A stretch of 56,077 nt of DNA from Bacteroidales bacterium (GTDB taxonomy: Bacteria; Bacteroidota; Bacteroidia; Bacteroidales; UBA4181): assembly GCA_031275285.1 (NCBI GenBank), contig JAISOY010000222.1, positions 1 to 56,077 on the forward strand, given 5' to 3'. Made by a program: the position numbers and the translations under genes. The notes beneath the pieces were generated by a model. It worked only from the letters and a program-made list of their open reading frames with translations, did not search any database and was not told the DNA's origin. Each line of letters opens with the position of its first letter. Positions within the stretch are counted from its first letter, which is position 1. Positions 44,606-53,053 of this stretch are shown in pieces.

Positions 44606-45751
44606 TCATTTAAACGATTGGTTAAGTGTATTCAGTGATTGATTAACGTCAAACCACATTTCCTCTATACCGTCTTTATTGGGTTGTAAATACAGAACAT
44701 CATAACCACCATTCACTAACTCCTGACTTTGTATTGATAAATTATTCAAAAATAAATAATCATACTCACTCGAAACAGCGATAACGTGTATGGCGGTTTC
44801 CTTTGATAAGCCGTCACCTGTCGAAATCAGTGCATCTGCGATATTCCATATTTTCCTCATATTCTTCTTAGCACTAACAGGGTTCTTTAAAGCATTGTAC
44901 GCAATGCTTTGATAATAAAGATACCTAAAATTAAACGGCTCTGCACCCAATGACGTATTGAGCAATGACACTAATTTTTTCCATTCTTTTTGTGTTGGCT
45001 CTTCTTTACCCAATATGTCATTTACTTGTTTTGAATCGTATACGGATAAATAAGGTGCATAATCTTTATGAAACACATAACCATAATATAAATGTCTTTT
45101 TTCATCCAAAGTCATAGTACTGTCACCCTGTTGAAATCTATTCCAGAGTTTGGAATAGTGAAAGTTGGACTGTTTGTTTTCTATGTTCAATTTTATCTGT
45201 TCATAATCAGGCTTTACAAAATTATCTTCCCACGACATTTCATTGTCAATAAAAATTTGTTGAGCCAATGTGTCGCCTAATTGCGCTGCTTTTTTGGTGT
45301 ATAGCATTTCATAAACATGATTACCTTTCACATTGTACAGGAAACCCAAAAAATAGTTTTCCTTTGGTGAATCCGGCTTTAAACTTATACCCTTTTTAAA
45401 TATTTCTATTGCTTTGTCGTAATCCTGTATCTCCGCATAAACACTTCCGAGCATAAAATAGGTATCAACCTCCGTATCATTTATACTTATGGCTTTGTTA
45501 TAAAATTCTATTGCTTTATCAAAATCCTGAATATTAGAAAATGCAAAACCCAAATTGTGATAGGCATCAAAATATGTACTGTCCGTTTCTATCGCTTTTT
45601 GATAATACTCAATAGCTTTAATGTAATTAGCACTGTCAGACTCAATATTGCCGAGTTTTTTCCATTCTTCCGCTGTCTGTGAGAATAGACTGATACTTAC
45701 AGTAAATAATACTACTGTTAATAAAAATGTTTTATCCCTCTTCATAATCAT
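44606..45751 (-). CDS. Exported TPR-repeat protein
   Basis: 381 residues. An N-terminal hydrophobic signal (TFLLTVVLFTVSISLFSQ) is followed by four TPR units (about residues 25-160, of the pattern YIKAIEYYQKAIETDSTYFDAYHNLGFAF). The C-terminal 200 residues (EEPTQKEWKKLVSLLNTSL, GLSKETAIHVIAVSSEYDYLF) resemble Bacteroidota DUF4919-type domains, a tentative match. Probably periplasmic scaffold or partner binding. One gene with repeats on both sides. Confidence 0.75.
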   Translation of the reverse strand: MIMKRDKTFLLTVVLFTVSISLFSQTAEEWKKLGNIESDSANYIKAIEYYQKAIETDSTYFDAYHNLGFAFSNIQDFDKAIEFYNKAISINDTEVDTYFMLGSVYAEIQDYDKAIEIFKKGISLKPDSPKENYFLGFLYNVKGNHVYEMLYTKKAAQLGDTLAQQIFIDNEMSWEDNFVKPDYEQIKLNIENKQSNFHYSKLWNRFQQGDSTMTLDEKRHLYYGYVFHKDYAPYLSVYDSKQVNDILGKEEPTQKEWKKLVSLLNTSLGAEPFNFRYLYYQSIAYNALKNPVSAKKNMRKIWNIADALISTGDGLSKETAIHVIAVSSEYDYLFLNNLSIQSQELVNGGYDVLYLQPNKDGIEEMWFDVNQSLNTLNQSFK

Positions 45752-45784
45752 TTTATTTACAATTACAAAATTTTAAAATTTTCT

Positions 45785-45895
45785 ACAGGATATACCGTCC
45801 AGATCCTCTTCGCTAAACTTTTTAACTACGCTCTTGCGGCATTGCCAGCAACACTCCAGATTTGGCATTCTCCTTACAACCGAGGCGAACATTCA
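45785..45895. other. Intergenic element upstream of the TPR gene
   Basis: Minus strand: GCCAAATCTGGAGTGTTGC, then GGCAATGCCGCAAGAGCG, GTTAAAAAGTTTAGCG and GATCTGGACGGTATATCC. It contains partial self-complementarity (ATGCCAAATC... and GGCAATGCC). It sits in the gap where a cassette boundary would be, but does not match S1-S3 well. The role is unknown. Confidence 0.35.
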
Positions 45896-45963
45896 ACATT
45901 GATAAGATCTTCATGGGTTTTGTTTTTTAATAAACAGATTTGTTGTTACCACTATATCATTTC

Positions 45964-46866
45964 TTATTCTAACCTAAAATTCAATGGGAAGGTATATCGC
46001 ACCCTTATCGGCTTACCATCCTGAATCCCGGGTGACCATTTAGGTGATGATTGGATAACCCGTAATGCTTCGGCATCAAGTAACGGGTGTACACCATGAG
46101 TTACTTCCGCTTCTGTGACAGAACCATCTACGTCAATGATAAAGTCTACGATCACACGTCCTATCACCCCTTTTCTTTGGAGTTTTTTAGGGTAAGTAAC
46201 GTTTGAGGATATATATTTATGAAATTCTATATCCATATCAGTTGTGTCACCGTTAAACATTGGTTTCTCATCAATCATTGCATATTCGATCTCTTCATGG
46301 TTAAAGATTTCAGGATCACCTTCTATCCTGAAAGTATGGATCATTTTTTGGAAATCTTTTTCAACACTTTTATAATCTTTCTCTAATGCTACACATATTA
46401 TACTGTACATTATGTTGTTCTCGACAATCATATAAACGAGATTATAAAATGTTTGCCGCTTTGCTTTTGCTTTATTTGTAAATGCAATCCATTTAGCATC
46501 CATCCCGTTAATTTTTGATTCTCCGGTTTGCTTCATTGCATATTTTTTGAATGCTACCGGATAAACATTAATTGTATGAAAGTCCCATAATTCATCAAGT
46601 GTCAGATTATTTGCAGGATATGTTTCTATGCTAATATTTTCTTGATATCTGTCTTTGAAGCCGGTTAATTTTTGAGCGAAAACAATATTATTTCTTTTGG
46701 AATAATTCCCCCATCCTTCTATAGGAATGATTGAAAAAGTTATTCCGGAATTATAAACCCTTTTTTGGCCCATTGATAATTGGGCAAGTAATAGCAGAAT
46801 AAAAGCAAATACAAATCGTTTCATCATAAAATTAAACATTTTGCCCATCCCCTGAGAAGCAGACAT
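45964..46866 (-). CDS. Protein with signal peptide and TonB C-terminal domain
   Basis: 300 residues; the likely start is one of the Met residues just before KRFVFAFILLLLAQLSMGQ, a signal peptide (for example Met at about residue 14 or 15). Residues about 20-190 are an unrecognised exported domain. The last 80 residues form a TonB-C domain (SNVTYPKKLQRKGVIGRVIVDF, ITDVDGSV-like stretch, HPLLDAEALRVIQSSPKWSPG, PLNFRLE). Such stand-alone exported TonB-C domains are common in Bacteroidota, and their role in transport is not proven. An inverted repeat lies about 65 bp upstream. Confidence 0.8.
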   Translation of the reverse strand: MSASQGMGKMFNFMMKRFVFAFILLLLAQLSMGQKRVYNSGITFSIIPIEGWGNYSKRNNIVFAQKLTGFKDRYQENISIETYPANNLTLDELWDFHTINVYPVAFKKYAMKQTGESKINGMDAKWIAFTNKAKAKRQTFYNLVYMIVENNIMYSIICVALEKDYKSVEKDFQKMIHTFRIEGDPEIFNHEEIEYAMIDEKPMFNGDTTDMDIEFHKYISSNVTYPKKLQRKGVIGRVIVDFIIDVDGSVTEAEVTHGVHPLLDAEALRVIQSSPKWSPGIQDGKPIRVRYTFPLNFRLE

Positions 46867-46932
46867 GCTTTTGTGTGGTAAATATAATCAATCCGAATGA
46901 AATAAAAACAACAATATAAGAAAGTTCCATTT

Positions 46933-46968
46933 ATATCTGTGACAAGTAACATGTCACTTGTCACAGAT
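46933..46968. repeat. 14-bp perfect inverted repeat upstream of the TonB-C gene
   Basis: TATCTGTGACAAGT (46933-46946) pairs with ACTTGTCACAGATA (46955-46968) around AACATGTC. A second overlapping pairing is possible (GTGACA with TGTCAC). It may be an operator for a dimeric regulator or an RNA switch for the gene at 45964-46866; no T run follows on either strand. Confidence 0.7.
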
Positions 46969-47042
46969 AGGTACCACAACAAAACTTATGCTGTTGTAAT
47001 TTCACAAATAAATGCGAATAAATTTTATTACCGGACATGCAA

Positions 47043-47197
47043 AGGATACAATTTAGAATAATCCAGGAAAATAGACAAATCTATGGAAATTGGCAAGATC
47101 ATAGTATATATTAAAAACTCAAAAACTGACGTCTATATCAGACTTTTATTGCTATAGATTAAATTATAAAGTTGACTGTGGTTGTAGTCCAAGCGGG
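47043..47197. repeat. Palindrome-bearing repeat family, long form, copy F
   Basis: About 155 bp nearly the same as copy E at 48793-48947, with only a handful of differences by eye. It includes AAATCTATGGAAATTGGCAAG, a GACGTC-centred segment, and the TTGTAGTCCAAGCGG end, but lacks the second palindrome arm. It lies in the 549-bp spacer 46867-47415. Confidence 0.85.
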
Positions 47198-47337
47198 GGA
47201 TTATTTTTCTAAGTTAATGATTTTTCAGAAGATTGAACAAATATTTAATACTTTTATTTTATTGATATTTAATATCTAAATATAATAATAGGCAAACTGT
47301 TTCAACTACTGATTCGCAAATAATATTTATGCTAACA

Positions 47338-47382
47338 CAAAAAAATGCAGGAATGTTTATTGTATAAAAATAAACATTCCTG
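47338..47382 (-). terminator. Rho-independent terminator of the alpha/beta hydrolase gene
   Basis: A perfect 13-bp stem (CAGGAATGTTTAT at 47348-47360 with ATAAACATTCCTG at 47370-47382), followed on the minus strand by a run of U (the A run before 47346). It lies 34 nt past the stop at 47416. Confidence 0.9.
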
Positions 47383-47415
47383 TCTGTTGATTAAAATTAT
47401 AAATCTAAAATATCA

Positions 47416-48405
47416 TTATTTCAAATACTTATTCAACATCGCAGCAGTGAACATTGCCAGACTTTTTACAGGAGATATCTCTGCAAATCCATTCAATAAT
47501 CCCCAGTCATGTATAACACTGTTGAAACGGATGGTAGTTACAAATACCCCGGCTTCGTCAAGATGACGGCCCAAAGTTTCACCTCCATCTCTTAATATAT
47601 CATTTTCAGCTACTTCTATTAATGTTGGAGGAAGTCCTTGCAGTTGTTCTTTAGTGGCGCGCATGGGTGATATGTGGTAATTATCCCAGTCTGATTCGCT
47701 ATTCAAATAGTTATCACGCATCCATTCCATTAAAGTTGTAGTAAGAAAACGTTCTTTGCCATATTTTTTATAGGATTTGAAATCGGTACTTGCATCCGAG
47801 TAAGGCCACATAAGTACCTGACATTTAATTTCGGGAGTTCCTTTTTCTTTTGCTAACAGGGATGTTCCTATAGTCATATTGCCACCCGCACTATTACCGA
47901 TTACGGCCAGGCGTGTACCATCGACATTTATCTGGTCTCCGTTTGCAGCTACCCATTTTGTTGCTGCATAGCATTCGTTTAGCGCAACTGGAAATTTTAC
48001 TTCCGGCGAGCGTGTGTATTCTACAAAAACACAGGCCAGCTGCGATTCTACTACTATATCCCTAACCAAACGTTTATGCGTTGGATAGTCGCCCAATACC
48101 CATCCACCTCCATGTATGAACATAAATACAGGAAGTTTTCCCTGCACTCCATTAGGACGGACTATTACCAGCTTTACAGAAAGTCCATCTTGTTCTATTG
48201 TTTTGTATGATTCTTCTATACCTGATAAATCTACATTTACAGATGATTGTGCTCCTTCCAAAACTTTGCGCGCTTCAGTCGGAGGAAGTGATTCTACGGG
48301 TGTATCACCTGCATTTAATACTTTCAGATATTTCTTTGTTCCCACACTTAAATGTTCGTCTTCCAAATAATTGGGAGCTGCTTTTAAACCATCAAGAATA
48401 CTCAT
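47416..48405 (-). CDS. Alpha/beta hydrolase (hormone-sensitive lipase family)
   Basis: 329 residues. The oxyanion motif HGGGW is in FMFIHGGGWVLGD (about residue 93). The nucleophile elbow is GNSAGG (about 169), the Asp is in the NDILRDGGE block and the His in IHDWGLLNG. No signal peptide, so it is cytoplasmic. An esterase on small acyl or acetyl substrates is expected. It has its own terminator, unlike most genes of this island. Confidence 0.92.
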   Translation of the reverse strand: MSILDGLKAAPNYLEDEHLSVGTKKYLKVLNAGDTPVESLPPTEARKVLEGAQSSVNVDLSGIEESYKTIEQDGLSVKLVIVRPNGVQGKLPVFMFIHGGGWVLGDYPTHKRLVRDIVVESQLACVFVEYTRSPEVKFPVALNECYAATKWVAANGDQINVDGTRLAVIGNSAGGNMTIGTSLLAKEKGTPEIKCQVLMWPYSDASTDFKSYKKYGKERFLTTTLMEWMRDNYLNSESDWDNYHISPMRATKEQLQGLPPTLIEVAENDILRDGGETLGRHLDEAGVFVTTIRFNSVIHDWGLLNGFAEISPVKSLAMFTAAMLNKYLK

Positions 48406-48599
48406 AATCTTTTTACTTAAATGTTAATACTTTATTTATTAGTAATACTACTAAACGTCAAATTCTGTGCCATGTGAAATGTTAACAATCATTTTTATAG
48501 TTTTAAAATTACTTTCAAATGAGTTATTTAGGTTATGAAAAATGAGCGCTAAAATATCAACATATTAATCACTTTTCACATTTAATCACTTTTGAATGC

Positions 48600-48758
48600 G
48601 GAAAAATGTCCAAATCTATAAAACCTGATAAGATTCCGGTATATATCTAAAAATACAAAAACCTGATGTTTATATCAGGCTTTTATTGTTTTGTATCAAA
48701 TTGTAAAGTTAACTATATTTCAAGCGGCATTACAAATGCCGCTCAACAAAGAGTTGTA
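48600..48758. repeat. Palindrome-bearing repeat family, long form, copy C
   Basis: Diverged relative of copies E and F (GTCCAAATCTATAAAACCTG, GTATATATCTAAAAAT, ATATCAGGCTTTTATTG). It carries an internal hairpin CCTGAT/ATCAGG and ends with the full palindrome AGCGGCATTACAAATGCCGC. A further short end copy (GTTGTAGTTCAAGCGGTATT, 48750-48790) follows directly. It lies in the 791-bp spacer 48406-49196. Confidence 0.8.
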
Positions 48759-48792
48759 GTTCAAGCGGTATTACAGATGTTGCTCAACAGGG

Positions 48793-48947
48793 GGATACAA
48801 TTTAGAATAATCCGGGAAAATAGACAAATCTATGGAAATTGGCAAGATCATAGTATATATTAAAAACTCAAAAAACTGACGTCTATATCAGACTTTTATT
48901 GCTATAGATTAAATTATAAAGTTGACTGTAGTTGTAGTCCAAGTGGC
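48793..48947. repeat. Palindrome-bearing repeat family, long form, copy E
   Basis: About 155 bp nearly the same as copy F, 1.75 kb away, in the same orientation. C, the short unit and E stand in a head-to-tail row here. The rest of the spacer (48950-49196) shows no gene. Confidence 0.85.
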
Positions 48948-49196
48948 ATTACAAATTCGAATTAACCGATCATAAGCTTCATTATGTCAATCACATGTAA
49001 AATTAACTTCAGAAACTTAAACATTATAAGCAAATAATGGTTAAATTACTGTAAATAATGATAATAAAATCATAGGAATATTGCCGCTCAAGAGGAGAAT
49101 GATAATATTCGAACGGAGATAAGTTTCTAAGTTCCCTCATAACTTTTTGCAAGTCTACCCCCCCCAATCTATGGTAAATAACTTATTATAAATAGC

Positions 49197-50309
49197 TTAG
49201 TATTCTATTATATATCCATCAGCTTGTTTATTTACATTTTCTAAATTTAGTTCCTCAAAATGAGGCTCATTTTCTATTTCATAAACTCGATATAATTTAT
49301 ATTTACTCTTGTTTGTAAGATAAGTGTTATATTCATTACTAGACAAGAAAAATTGTTTTGATTTTGGGTCTTTTTTTTGTCTAGTTGTTGTCTTTACTTC
49401 AATATATATTTCATTTTCATTGTTGTCATACGAGAGAATATCGTATCCATAATGGATAGATTCTAAAGCAACGTGTTTGGCTTCTTTTTTGCTGCCATTT
49501 TTTCGTAATTTTTCACATTCTTTTTTCCAAACAAATAATTCTCCATCAGAACCAATTTTAGCTTTCCTTTCCGCTCTCTTGGCCCATTGTTCCGACGTCA
49601 ATGGTGGTACAGTCTTTTGATTGCTTTTAGTTGACTCAATAGCAGTCATTAAAAAAATAACTTGTGAAACATAAAAGTCCAAAGTCAATAGCTCAATATA
49701 ACCTGATTCATTAGGAAAAACTTTTATAGTTATGTTCGAGTTCTTAGGATCATAATTTATTTTGTCTATCCATAAATCAGGCAGTGTGTTTTCTCCGTTA
49801 ATATATGCGGAAAAACCTAAATCAAATAAATCATTATATCTAGTTTTTATGCTCGGATTATTTTTAATTGCGTCAGATAATAATGTTCCTAACCTATTAA
49901 GAGTACTTTCTAACTCATCTCTTTCTTTTATATGTAAACTATGAGCCGAAGCACTCCCAAAATAAAATCCAATATTTAGACAAGATACTTGTTTATCAAT
50001 GACAAAGCTAATTTGAGCAGAATATTGTTTGTTTTTAGTTCCTTTAAAGAATGTAGACCAAACATAATTCAGAGTATTCCCTCTTGACATAGGATTTGCT
50101 TCTGGCGACACATTTGTTTGAAAAGGTCCATATAATTTATATTTGTCAGAAAAATAATTTGCTATTTTCTTTAATTTTTCTTTTATATTTTTGAATTGGT
50201 GTCGTTCTTCTTCACTTGAATTTGAAGAAAGAGATAAACTTGTATAATTTCTGGAACTTAATTCATTGATCAACTTTAAATCATTTTTAGTTAATGCTTC
50301 AATTTGCAT
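49197..50309 (-). CDS. DUF3883-type nuclease-like protein (possible restriction/defence factor)
   Basis: 370 residues. The C-terminal 120 residues match the DUF3883 pattern: GSDGELFVWKKECEKLRKNG, HYGYDILSYDNNENEIYIEV, KQFFLSSNEYNTY, YKLYRVYE. This gives a PD-(D/E)xK-like set of residues (E257, D290, E304-x-K306). The N-terminal part (about 60-175, with PMSRGNTLNYVWSTFFKG and SAQISFVIDKQVSCLNIGFYFG) is reminiscent of MrcB-type DNA-binding N-termini. This second match is tentative. DUF3883 occurs in restriction and phage-defence proteins. Neighbour to the RloC-like gene, 153 bp apart with element S3 between. Confidence 0.75.
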   Translation of the reverse strand: MQIEALTKNDLKLINELSSRNYTSLSLSSNSSEEERHQFKNIKEKLKKIANYFSDKYKLYGPFQTNVSPEANPMSRGNTLNYVWSTFFKGTKNKQYSAQISFVIDKQVSCLNIGFYFGSASAHSLHIKERDELESTLNRLGTLLSDAIKNNPSIKTRYNDLFDLGFSAYINGENTLPDLWIDKINYDPKNSNITIKVFPNESGYIELLTLDFYVSQVIFLMTAIESTKSNQKTVPPLTSEQWAKRAERKAKIGSDGELFVWKKECEKLRKNGSKKEAKHVALESIHYGYDILSYDNNENEIYIEVKTTTRQKKDPKSKQFFLSSNEYNTYLTNKSKYKLYRVYEIENEPHFEELNLENVNKQADGYIIEY

Positions 50310-50330
50310 ATTGTCTTATTTTTAATTATT

Positions 50331-50458
50331 CATAACGCTCAGTAACTCCGTAGTTCGGGGAAACATAAATGTTTGGTTGAGCGAAAGGAACTGCCAAGTT
50401 TTTCTAAACTATTGGCAAGTAAACACCCCCACATTATTCCAAACCGCTTGTTGGTGGC
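50331..50458 (-). other. attC-like element S3
   Basis: 128 bp filling nearly all of the space between two defence-like genes. The minus strand starts GCCACCAACAAGCGGTTTGG, 4 nt after the ATPase stop, and ends TGAGCGTTATG, 21 nt before the next start codon. The ends AAC-AAGCG and GCGTTATG recall R and L boxes of attC sites. Inside are nested small hairpins (TTGCCAA...TTGGCA; AAACAT/ATGTTT; AACT/AGTT). Confidence 0.5.
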
Positions 50459-50462
50459 TTTT

Positions 50463-52685
50463 CTATTTTCCCCACATCTTTTTGTAATGTGCTTCATAAC
50501 CCGTAATTTTAAATAATTCAGCAAAAGCATCTTTGAAGTCGGTATAATCGAATTCTTTGAAATCAAAAATATTTTGCCCCAATGAATGAGATTCTCGATT
50601 TATGTATCTATAAAATGCTTGAAATCTATAGTTGTTAAGCGGTTTTTGTAAGAAAAAGTTATTTAAGTCTTTCTTTTCAACAAAATTAAAAAAGTATTCA
50701 ATAACATTTCTCATACAATTTGCAATTAATGCTGGAGGTTGCTTTTCGTCTTTTACAATGAACCAATAGGCTTGATAATCGTTTTGCATTTCTTCATAAT
50801 TCATTGTACAAAATGAGCTTCCTGATTCATTTTTGGTCAGTCGAAAAAGATTTTGTGTTTCTTTTCTTTCTTCGTGTTTTGTCTCTGTTATCTCATAAAA
50901 AAAATACAAACTATGAGTTAATATAAATACTTGTTCATAGTTATATTTCCATTCAACAATCTTCTCTCCCGTTTCTTTATTTTTTTTGGTTTCTTTTTTT
51001 CCAAAAAATTCATTCTTAATTAATCTGCCAATATTAAAAACATAGATATGTGATAAGCTTGAAATTGGGTCGTCAATAACAATTATTTTCTTTTTTCCCG
51101 CTTCAGTTGCATTTTTCTTACCTCTACACAATTCAATGAAATAAAGAAAGCTAATAATCATTTTTTCTCCTTCACTCAACGAATGGAATATTTTTTCTTT
51201 ATTTTCTCCTCGTACTATTTTATATAAGTTTTCGGAGTGTTTCATTATTTTAAAATCATCAATTCCCAAATCGACTAAACCACTGTTTATGTTTGCAATA
51301 GCTTCTTCAATGTTTACTGTATGTTTTTGTTGTTCTGAGATAATTGTGATTTGTTCATTTATTTTCGTCCCATAATCTCTAATTACTATTTCCAAAGCAT
51401 TGGTTTTATTTTTTGAAGTTAGTTTTTCTGCTTTAAAAGAGCTTATTGCTTGGTCGTAATCCCAACGCATATTTTGCCAAAACTCAGTTTTTATTTTTGA
51501 TTTTACAGATTCTTTTTGGTCAATATTTCTATTATGTTCGGCAATAAGTGTATTTATTTTTTGAATAACATCATTTAATTCCTGAAGTGCTACTGTGGAA
51601 TTTTTAAGCGTTACTGATAAACTCGGTGTTTTAATTTTACTATCAATTAAATTTCTATTATCTTCAACAACTTTGATAAATGCTGTGTATTTTATTTCAA
51701 AATCTTTTTTATATCCTTCAAATTTCGGATTTACTTCAAAAATGGATTTGTTAGGAATAAATTGAATTGCTTGTGAGTAATCTAGTAAGAATGATTTTAA
51801 GGAACTTATGTCTGCTTCATATGAAGCATCAAAATAACTTTTAATATTCTCTACCAATGTTTTTGAAATTGTTTTTTCCTGACAAAAAGGACAAGTTACA
51901 TTTTCTTGAATTGACTCTGTTGGTAAATATTCCAACCCCGTTTTAACCCAATCAGAATTATTCAATTTTTTGATTAATTCTGAAATTGTGCTGTTTTCAT
52001 TACCTACAATTTGTTTGTGAAATAGAGATTCTGTTTCTATGTTGTGTTTTGTGAAAACAATTAAAGATAGTTCAGGATATTTTTGAGCATTTTCACCCAA
52101 AATTGATTGTAAATCATTTTTTAAATCAACAATATTTCTCGAAGGTTTTGTTTCAGGTTTTAATAAAACAACAATATGATTAAACAAAGAATCCTTTGAA
52201 CCTTTGAAGCCTTCTAAACAAAATTCGAGAACTCTATCGCCTCCGCTATAATCTGTCTTGATTTTCCAAAGTATATCCTTTATCGCATTTTGCTTTAAGT
52301 TTATACTTGTGATTTCAGATTCAAGTTCTTTACTTTTTATCTCTCGCTCATTTTCAAGCTTTTCAATTTCATTTTGTGCATTTGCAATTTTTGATTCTGC
52401 CTCTTTATTTTCTTTTGACAATGTAAAAATTCCTTTTAAACTTTCAGGCTCAAAGAAATTTTCGTGAATGAAAGTTTGATTATATACGAGTATTTCGTGA
52501 TTTTCATCTAATCCGTCAACAGAACAATTTTTATATCTGCTTTCTGTCGGCTTGTAAAAAAAATTAGATAAGGTACTTTTACCTGTCCCATTTAAACCAT
52601 AAACAAGATTTACCTTTTTGTCGGTTTCTAAAATTGTTGAGTTTTTATAACTTGCTACCTTGTTCAAATTTATTTTACTTATCAT
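50463..52685 (-). CDS. RloC/PrrC-like ABC-ATPase, candidate anticodon nuclease
   Basis: 740 residues. The split ABC ATPase head has Walker A GLNGTGKST (31-38), signature LSEGEKM (503-509), Walker B IIVIDDPISSLS (534-545) and switch H591. Coiled coil follows Walker A (about 90-135), with a CxxC hook (C265-P-F-C268) in the middle, as in RloC and Rad50. In the C-terminal domain R659-x3-E663 and H700 match the spacing type of the PrrC/RloC anticodon-nuclease triad (Arg-x3-Glu then His about 30-37 later). Such enzymes cut tRNA anticodons during phage attack. The AAA_13 fold is certain; nuclease activity is inference. Confidence 0.8.
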   Translation of the reverse strand: MISKINLNKVASYKNSTILETDKKVNLVYGLNGTGKSTLSNFFYKPTESRYKNCSVDGLDENHEILVYNQTFIHENFFEPESLKGIFTLSKENKEAESKIANAQNEIEKLENEREIKSKELESEITSINLKQNAIKDILWKIKTDYSGGDRVLEFCLEGFKGSKDSLFNHIVVLLKPETKPSRNIVDLKNDLQSILGENAQKYPELSLIVFTKHNIETESLFHKQIVGNENSTISELIKKLNNSDWVKTGLEYLPTESIQENVTCPFCQEKTISKTLVENIKSYFDASYEADISSLKSFLLDYSQAIQFIPNKSIFEVNPKFEGYKKDFEIKYTAFIKVVEDNRNLIDSKIKTPSLSVTLKNSTVALQELNDVIQKINTLIAEHNRNIDQKESVKSKIKTEFWQNMRWDYDQAISSFKAEKLTSKNKTNALEIVIRDYGTKINEQITIISEQQKHTVNIEEAIANINSGLVDLGIDDFKIMKHSENLYKIVRGENKEKIFHSLSEGEKMIISFLYFIELCRGKKNATEAGKKKIIVIDDPISSLSHIYVFNIGRLIKNEFFGKKETKKNKETGEKIVEWKYNYEQVFILTHSLYFFYEITETKHEERKETQNLFRLTKNESGSSFCTMNYEEMQNDYQAYWFIVKDEKQPPALIANCMRNVIEYFFNFVEKKDLNNFFLQKPLNNYRFQAFYRYINRESHSLGQNIFDFKEFDYTDFKDAFAELFKITGYEAHYKKMWGK

Positions 52686-52734
52686 ATTTTACCTATTTGT
52701 TTGCTTTTGTAGTTCAATAAGTTTTTAATTTATC

Positions 52735-52772
52735 ATACAATGTTTCATTTTTAAAAAAATGAAGCATTGTAT
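52735..52772. repeat. 18-bp hairpin in the leader of the RloC-like gene
   Basis: 52735-52752 pairs with 52755-52772 around AA, with one T-G pair (ATACAATG arms outside, TTCATTTTT/AAAAATGAA inside). It ends 50 bp before the start codon, so it would fold in the 5' leader on the minus strand. It may limit translation or end upstream read-through. Confidence 0.75.
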
Positions 52773-52873
52773 TAAAATTGACTCAATATTACTTTCTTGT
52801 TTTGATGAAGAACAGGTATCCACGAGCATATAGCAGATGTTTTATATCAGAAAAATCAGCGTGTCTCATATAT

Positions 52874-52916
52874 AGTTGACTAAAAATCGAAATAATAAGT
52901 TTAACCCGCTTGTGGC
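52874..52916 (-). other. Weak attC-like element S4
   Basis: The minus strand reads GCCACAAGCGGGTTAAAC at 52916-52899, resembling the first box of S1-S3, then an A+T-rich stretch to GTCAAC. It is 138 nt past the stop of the upstream peptidase-like gene. The far boundary is unclear. The rest of the 368-bp spacer holds the hairpin at 52735-52772. Confidence 0.3.
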
Positions 52917-53053
52917 AAATATAATTAAATAATTAAACAAAATAAAAAAAGTAAAGAAAAAATGTTTGAATGATCCGCATAAATACACATTACGAATTAA
53001 CAGCAAGTAAGCGCAAACAATCTGATTAAAAGAAGTTTTCCCAACAAAACACT

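Noticed and set aside
44472..44609. N-terminal extension of the beta-lactamase overlapping the TPR gene
   Set aside because: The ATG at 44471 starts a proper signal peptide; the extension translates the attC-like element S1.
41813..48947. CRISPR array from the repeated units
   Set aside because: Units are 100-155 bp, unevenly spaced, separated by genes, and no cas gene is present.
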